A stretch of DNA of 10,371 nucleotides, taken from NCBI GenBank assembly GCA_937906975.1, contig CALCUN010000213.1, positions 1 to 10,371 on the forward strand, in the 5' to 3' direction. The notes beneath the pieces were generated by a model that was not told the DNA's origin, searched no databases, and worked only from the letters and a program-made list of their open reading frames with translations. This stretch comes from an uncultured Bacteroidales bacterium. GTDB taxonomy: Bacteria; Bacteroidota; Bacteroidia; Bacteroidales; P3. The translations under genes and the position numbers were made by a program. This document shows positions 6,839-10,371 of this stretch, piece by piece. Position 1 is the stretch's first letter. Each line of letters starts with the position of its first letter.

Positions 6839-7732
6839 ATGAAAAGAATAGCATTAGTTTTTTGCCTTATAGGAATGTTTTTTGCTTGTCAAGATTCAAA
6901 CCACAAAACCAAACAATCACAAGACGCAACCTTAGAATTTACAGACTATTACAATAGAAAGATTAAAGTAAAGCAAGACCCAAAAACTATTATCTCTATT
7001 TCACCAGGGATTACCGAACTTTTATTTGATTTAGGCGTTGGAAACAAAATCATAGGTAGGACAACATTTTGCAATTACCCACAAGAGGCTTTGCAAATTG
7101 AAGCAATAGGAGGAATAAGTGATGCAAACTTAGAAAAAATCATTACCCTAAGTCCCGAAATCGTGATAACCTCCTCCATGGTACGCAAAGACTTGGTAGA
7201 AAACATTGAAAAAGCAGGCATTTCCATTATTTGCCTACCCGAAAGAAGCAATGTAGAGGGTGTTTTCAATACCTTAGAAATTTTAGGTAAGATTTTTGGT
7301 AAAGAAAACGTTGCCGACAGCCTTATAAACAATATGAAAAACGAATTAGACAAAATAAAATCCCTCTATAATAAAGAAAGCGACAAACCAAGCGTGTATT
7401 ATGTTGTGGGATATGGTGCAACGGGCGATTTCACTGCAGGAAAAAACACCTATATCAATGAAATAATAGAATTAGCAGGTGGAATAAACATTGCAAACAA
7501 CATAACAAATTGGTCTTATAGCAAGGAAGAACTTTTTTCTAAACAACCTGATTATATAATTGTTAGACAAGAAGACTTAAACTCTTTCATCAACACCTCT
7601 CCTTACAAGGATTTGAACGCTGTAAAGCAAAATAAAGTTCTTGGAATAAATAGTTCTTTAATGGATTGTCAAACTTGTAGAAGTATCGAGGCAATAAAAA
7701 CTATCGCTTCTTTTATTCACCAAACAAAATAA
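6839..7732 (+). CDS. Periplasmic-binding lipoprotein, BtuF/iron-chelate ABC family
   Basis: The protein has 297 residues. It starts with MKR, a hydrophobic stretch and a lipobox-like FFAC (Cys17), so it is predicted to be lipid-anchored. The rest fits the class III substrate-binding fold of corrinoid, haem and siderophore ABC importers. The N-lobe has IISISPGITELLFDLGVG and RTTFCNYPQEA followed by LEKIITLSPEIVITS. A long linking helix lies at about residues 150-175, and the C-lobe has INEIIELAGGINIA and SKQPDYIIV. B12 binding is a reasonable guess from the resemblance to BtuF, but iron chelates are equally compatible. No permease or ATPase gene lies next to it. Its end overlaps the end of the next, convergent gene by 20 bp. 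It contains a C-terminal CQTC pair at about residues 278-281 that may be a disulfide. Confidence 0.85.
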   Translation: MKRIALVFCLIGMFFACQDSNHKTKQSQDATLEFTDYYNRKIKVKQDPKTIISISPGITELLFDLGVGNKIIGRTTFCNYPQEALQIEAIGGISDANLEKIITLSPEIVITSSMVRKDLVENIEKAGISIICLPERSNVEGVFNTLEILGKIFGKENVADSLINNMKNELDKIKSLYNKESDKPSVYYVVGYGATGDFTAGKNTYINEIIELAGGINIANNITNWSYSKEELFSKQPDYIIVRQEDLNSFINTSPYKDLNAVKQNKVLGINSSLMDCQTCRSIEAIKTIASFIHQTK

Positions 7733-8516
7733 CTACAGAATCTCCCGTTCTCACGCTTAGCAAAGAACTATAACTACCCTCCCTTAGAGCAAGTTGCAAA
7801 TAACCCGAAGAGGATATTGTAAGCAAAGGAAATCCTACAACAACATCGGCGTATGAAAGTGAAATATTATTCACTTCGTATCCTCCGACTCTTATTTTAA
7901 AGCCCCTATTGTTTCTTATCTTGTTAAACTCATGGTCTTTTATGTTCAAAAATATATTTCCATACTTATCAACATAAATAACCTGTGCAATCAATTCCGA
8001 ATTGTTGTTTCGCGTAATGTATTGTGTGTTAGGAACATTATTATAGAAAGAAGTCATTGCATTTCCTACGCTTTCCATGCTATGACTCTCGGCAATGATT
8101 TTAACAACCTTTGGAAAAAGATCCAATGCTGCAAAGGTGTAGTAATCCGTTTCGTTATAAAGTGTTATATCGCGTATTTCTACATCTTCATTTGCAAAAA
8201 CCATAGAGGGCAATCCGTTATCGGTGCAAATATAGTATTGATTATTGTGCTTTACAACAACGTATGGTTTTGGTTTTGAACTACTTGTTTCCCCTTGTTC
8301 GTAACTATTAACATCTATTATGTGAATTGTCCCTTCAGGATATTGCATACAAGCATTCTTTACGATAAACGATGTTTTCAAAAGGTCAAAATTATCAATA
8401 TTATGCGTAATATCAATAACCATAGCATCGTTTAGCAAAGAATAAAGCCTTCCTTTAACAACACCTACGTAATAGTCTGATACACCCCAATCTGTCGTTA
8501 ATGTTACTATTTGCAC
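7713..8516 (-). CDS. SAM-hydroxide adenosyltransferase-like protein (DUF62 / SAM_HAT family)
   Basis: The protein has 267 residues. The family hydrolyses S-adenosylmethionine to adenosine and methionine, and is related to the fluorinase and chlorinase. Family blocks are TDWGVSDYYVGVVKG (8-22), DITHNI (35-40), TDNG (98-101) and the C-terminal-domain start YVDKYGN (181-187). The start is a GTG at 8516; there is no in-frame ATG upstream and this is the only start that keeps the TDWG block near the N-terminus. In characterised members an Asp-Arg-His triad positions the attacking water. Here Asp68 is present, but residues 61-100 contain no Arg and the expected His region reads YYTFAALDLF. The usual activity is therefore uncertain. 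It follows ribD after 60 bp and has a possible promoter of its own. Confidence 0.87.
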   Translation of the reverse strand: MQIVTLTTDWGVSDYYVGVVKGRLYSLLNDAMVIDITHNIDNFDLLKTSFIVKNACMQYPEGTIHIIDVNSYEQGETSSSKPKPYVVVKHNNQYYICTDNGLPSMVFANEDVEIRDITLYNETDYYTFAALDLFPKVVKIIAESHSMESVGNAMTSFYNNVPNTQYITRNNNSELIAQVIYVDKYGNIFLNIKDHEFNKIRNNRGFKIRVGGYEVNNISLSYADVVVGFPLLTISSSGYLQLALREGSYSSLLSVRTGDSVVILFGE

Positions 8517-8556
8517 TTTTAATTTTTTTCTATGTTTTTCACTCCCAAATCTTAGG

Positions 8557-8564
8557 CAAATTTA
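8557..8564 (-). promoter_or_regulatory. -7 promoter element of the SAM-hydroxide adenosyltransferase-like gene
   Basis: On the minus strand this reads TAAATTTG, a full TAnnTTTG match in the 60-bp gap after ribD, 40 bases before the GTG start. I see no matching -33 TTTG at 19 bases, so read-through from ribD is also possible. Confidence 0.4.
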
Positions 8565-8576
8565 CAAAATATCTTT

Positions 8577-9611
8577 CTAATAATATTTGGGATTATGATA
8601 TATTTTTAAAATATCACCACCCACCTCTGCCATTGCGTGCAGTCCTTGAGATATTTGAGGAGCTTTAATCCCACTGCCAAAGGTTTTTTGTCCTATTATC
8701 ACGTTTGCCTCGTCCCAAAGTCCAGATTCCAAAAATTTATTCAACGTTCTCTCGCCACCCTCTACGACTAAAGAACAAACTTTATGCTCATATAATCTTT
8801 CAAGCACTTGAGGCGCAAAAGGTTTTTGCTCATCTATTTTCAAAAAGACATTGTTTTCCTCCACTGCTTCTTTGATATAATTGAAAATGAAGGTTTGTTG
8901 GCTATTGTCAAAAATGTTTTTGGTTTGCGGAAGCGAAAGATATTTGTCTAAAACCACTCTTTTAGGATTTCTACCACTGTAATTTCTTACATTTAATTGA
9001 GGATTATCCGACAAAACCGTATTAAATCCCACCATTATCGCATCTTCCTCTGCTCTTTGCTTATGCACCCACACCTTCATCATATCATTGCTTATCCAAC
9101 CACCTTTTCCCTCTGGTGCAATAAAACCATCTAAGGTTTGAGCATACTTTAAAATCACATAAGGACGCTTTTGACTTTGGTTAGTAAAGAAACGGCGATT
9201 CAAAAACAAACCCTCCTTTTCCAACACCCCACAAGTAACCTCTACTCCATTGTCTTGCAAAAGTTTAATACCACCTCCATAAACCTTTGGATTAATATCT
9301 TTATTTGCAATCACACATCGTTTTATCTTACTTTCAACAATGAGATTTGCACACGGAGGAGTCTTTCCCCAATGACAACAAGGTTCAAGATTTACATAGA
9401 TTGTGCTTTTTTCAAGCAAGCTTTTATCCTTTACAGAAGCAATTGCGTTCACCTCTGCGTGAGCCTCGCCATATTTTTGATGATACCCCTCGCCTATTAT
9501 CTCACCTTCACACACTATAACCGCACCAACTCTTGGATTAGGACTTACATTTCCCCTACCAAGCAAAGCAAGGTCAAAGCAACGCCTCATATATTTCTCG
9601 TCTTCTTGCAT
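8577..9611 (-). CDS. ribD: Bifunctional riboflavin biosynthesis deaminase/reductase RibD
   Basis: RibD carries out the second and third steps from GTP to riboflavin: deamination of the diaminopyrimidine and NADPH-dependent reduction of the ribosyl side chain. The 344 residues match the usual two-domain form. The N-terminal deaminase has the zinc site H51-A-E53 and PCC-HWGKTPPC (C78, C87). The reductase begins near residue 148 (RPYVILKYAQTLDGFIA), with VGFNTVLSDNPQLNVR and VVEGGERTLN further on. The start is the ATG at 9611. It is divergent from prmC across 47 bp, an arrangement common in Bacteroidota. No FMN riboswitch fits in that gap. Confidence 0.96.
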   Translation of the reverse strand: MQEDEKYMRRCFDLALLGRGNVSPNPRVGAVIVCEGEIIGEGYHQKYGEAHAEVNAIASVKDKSLLEKSTIYVNLEPCCHWGKTPPCANLIVESKIKRCVIANKDINPKVYGGGIKLLQDNGVEVTCGVLEKEGLFLNRRFFTNQSQKRPYVILKYAQTLDGFIAPEGKGGWISNDMMKVWVHKQRAEEDAIMVGFNTVLSDNPQLNVRNYSGRNPKRVVLDKYLSLPQTKNIFDNSQQTFIFNYIKEAVEENNVFLKIDEQKPFAPQVLERLYEHKVCSLVVEGGERTLNKFLESGLWDEANVIIGQKTFGSGIKAPQISQGLHAMAEVGGDILKIYHNPKYY

Positions 9612-9635
9612 AAAAAATTAAAATTTGTAAATTTG
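9606..9635 (+). promoter_or_regulatory. prmC: Promoter of prmC
   Basis: TTG (9606-9608) is followed by 19 bases and TAAATTTG (9628-9635), close to the Bacteroidota consensus. The ATG at 9659 lies 23 bases further on, giving a leader of about 17 bases. The -33 part lies inside the first codons of ribD. Confidence 0.52.
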
Positions 9636-9640
9636 CACAA

Positions 9641-9648
9641 CAAAATTA
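9641..9648 (-). promoter_or_regulatory. ribD: -7 promoter element of ribD
   Basis: On the minus strand this reads TAATTTTG, a full TAnnTTTG match 29 bases before the ribD ATG. A TTTG lies 23 bases upstream, inside prmC, which is a long spacing. It faces the prmC -7 element with only five bases between them, so the two promoters should compete. Confidence 0.47.
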
Positions 9649-9658
9649 AAAAAAAGAA

Positions 9659-10039
9659 ATGAGAATTGCTACAAATAAACTAAAAGATATTATTGATTTT
9701 GCATTTCAAGAGTTGGAATCGCTTTACGAAAAAGAAGAAATCCGTTCAATGATACTCGCTATCATTGAGCATTTTACGGACTATAACTTAATGAAGATTT
9801 TAAGTCAAAAAGACGAATTAAAAGTTAGCGAATCGGAACTTTTGAAAATCAACTTTGCGATAAAAGATTTGAAAAAAGAAAAAGTTATTAATCCAAAGGC
9901 TTTATATTATTTAAGAAAATATGGTTTAGGTGATTGGGCTAAAGAAAGATATGCATCGATGAGTGCAACAGCAAGCGATTGTATTGAATGTGGTGCTTGT
10001 GAGGAAAATTGTAGATTTGAGGCAATCAGCGTACAGTAG
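9659..10039 (+). CDS. prmC: Chimeric frame: PrmC N-terminus joined to the tail of a 4Fe-4S aldo/keto reductase-like protein
   Basis: The 126-residue frame has two unrelated halves. Residues 1 to about 75 read as the N-terminal helical domain of PrmC, the methyltransferase that modifies the Gln of the GGQ motif in release factors: LESLYEKEEIRSMILAIIEH and then a helix ending LKKEK, where PIQYILG-like sequence should follow. The catalytic domain with its NPPY motif is absent. From about residue 77 the sequence becomes NPKALYYLRKYGLGDWAKERY, then C108, C111, C114 and C118 in a CxxCxxCxxxC cluster motif, and ends 8 residues later. That half resembles the C-terminal iron-sulfur tail of clostridial aldo/keto reductases. 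Neither half would be a complete protein. The start (ATG 9659), promoter and divergence from ribD support a genuine prmC 5' end, so the break lies inside the gene. Confidence 0.75.
   Translation: MRIATNKLKDIIDFAFQELESLYEKEEIRSMILAIIEHFTDYNLMKILSQKDELKVSESELLKINFAIKDLKKEKVINPKALYYLRKYGLGDWAKERYASMSATASDCIECGACEENCRFEAISVQ
9878..9892. other. Probable junction between Bacteroidota and Firmicutes-like DNA
   Basis: PrmC similarity ends at Lys75 (codon 9881-9883), and the aldo/keto reductase-like tail is recognisable from Asn78 (codon 9890-9892). The join lies next to an A-rich GAAAAAAGAAAAA stretch, a likely place for a short false overlap in assembly or for microhomology-based joining. Base composition and ribosome-binding-site style both change across it. 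Confidence 0.65.
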
Positions 10040-10044
10040 AGGAG
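10040..10044 (+). promoter_or_regulatory. Shine-Dalgarno sequence of the iron-sulfur protein gene
   Basis: AGGAG lies 10 bases before the ATG at 10055, inside a purine-rich stretch, just after the upstream stop codon. No other gene in the window has such a site. It supports the start choice and the foreign origin of this end. Confidence 0.6.
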
Positions 10045-10054
10045 AAAGAGGAAT

Positions 10055-10371
10055 ATGATTTGTTTGAAAATAGATGGGATCCCTGTAGAAGTGGAAAAAG
10101 GGACCACAATTCTTGCAGCGGCAGAGAAGATTGGTGTTAAAATTCCTACGTTGTGTTATTTAAAAGGACTTCTTCCAGACGGCTCCTGTCGTATTTGTGT
10201 GGTAGAAATTTTTAGCAGAGGAAAAAGTTGGATTGATACTGCTTGTACTGCACAGTGTTCTGAAGGATATGAAGTTTTTACCATGTCAGAAAAAGTGGTA
10301 GATTCCAGAAGAAAAACATTGGATTTACTTCTTTCGGAACACCGTATTCACTGCTTCTCCTGTGAAGCAAA
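10055..10371 (+). CDS. Iron-sulfur protein, NuoG / [FeFe]-hydrogenase-type N-terminal region (runs off the window)
   Basis: The first 105 residues are visible. Residues 1 to about 75 form a plant-type [2Fe-2S] domain: GTTILAAAEKIGVKIPTLC at 16-34, with ligands C34, C45 and C48 (GSCRIC) and a fourth at C64 or C68. Residues about 78-105 begin the NuoG-type 3Cys-1His [4Fe-4S] segment, with H96, C100 and C103 in the spacing H-x3-C-x2-C; the last Cys would lie just past the window. This layout starts NuoG, HydA-type hydrogenases, NADP-reducing hydrogenase subunits and some formate dehydrogenases, and the part present cannot tell these apart. It follows the 4Fe-4S tail after 15 bp with its own ribosome-binding site, as in an operon of redox proteins. 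Its style and base composition differ from the rest of the window and suggest a Firmicutes source. Confidence 0.85.
   Translation, partial: MICLKIDGIPVEVEKGTTILAAAEKIGVKIPTLCYLKGLLPDGSCRICVVEIFSRGKSWIDTACTAQCSEGYEVFTMSEKVVDSRRKTLDLLLSEHRIHCFSCEA

Noticed and set aside
9612..9658. FMN riboswitch before ribD
   Set aside because: Only 47 AT-rich bases are available and they are taken up by promoter elements.
9171..9662. Plus-strand open frame of 163 codons across the ribD 5' half and the ribD-prmC gap
   Set aside because: It is antisense to the conserved RibD zinc-binding region, and its end consists of translated A-rich promoter sequence. It has no recognisable domain.
1..10371. CRISPR array, insertion sequence, tRNA/rRNA gene, phage or defence system
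   Set aside because: No direct-repeat array, transposase, terminal inverted repeats, tRNA-like clover leaf or defence-type domains were seen. The genes are housekeeping or envelope genes, so I do not claim an undescribed system.

Overview
The window looks like a chromosomal segment of a low-GC member of the Bacteroidota, probably Bacteroidales. Supporting signs are promoters of the Bacteroidota type (TTTG-N19-TAnnTTTG), an almost complete lack of Shine-Dalgarno sequences, an outer-membrane receptor of the carboxypeptidase-regulatory/plug/barrel type, and Bacteroidota-like versions of a PagL-type deacylase, a ClC transporter and a SAM-hydroxide adenosyltransferase-like protein. Up to about position 9880 this is ordinary housekeeping DNA, tightly packed and with no mobile elements, CRISPR or RNA genes.

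Layout. Positions 1-4986 hold a minus-strand run read from right to left: a ClC chloride transporter with two CBS domains, aspartate-semialdehyde dehydrogenase (asd), a PagL-like lipid A deacylase, and the N-terminal two thirds or less of an outer-membrane receptor that leaves the window at position 1. The first three genes are 35 bp and 7 bp apart and may be co-transcribed. The receptor has its own near-perfect promoter. Positions 5082-5849 (+) encode exonuclease III (xth). A 41-residue lipoprotein lies tail to tail with it (5858-5983, -). truA (6028-6786, -) and a periplasmic-binding lipoprotein of the BtuF/iron-chelate family (6839-7732, +) diverge from a 52-bp promoter region. The binding protein overlaps tail to tail by 20 bp with a SAM-hydroxide adenosyltransferase-like gene (7713-8516, -), which follows ribD (8577-9611, -). 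ribD diverges from prmC (9659 onward, +).

The right end is anomalous. The prmC reading frame starts normally but after about residue 75 switches, in frame, to the C-terminal tail of a 4Fe-4S aldo/keto reductase-like protein. A second gene follows, the N-terminus of an iron-sulfur protein of the NuoG / [FeFe]-hydrogenase type, preceded by a strong Shine-Dalgarno sequence. GC content rises at the switch (hand counts: about 31% in 9661-9840, about 39% in 10081-10320). The last roughly 485 bp therefore look like Firmicutes-type DNA joined to a Bacteroidota chromosome. An assembly chimera is the simplest explanation, and a real recombination that destroyed prmC is less likely.

I did not find an undescribed multi-gene system. 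The most useful leads are the junction, the unlisted small lipoprotein, and three enzyme or transporter families in which residues important for the usual activity appear to be replaced (SAM-hydroxide adenosyltransferase, ClC, PagL).
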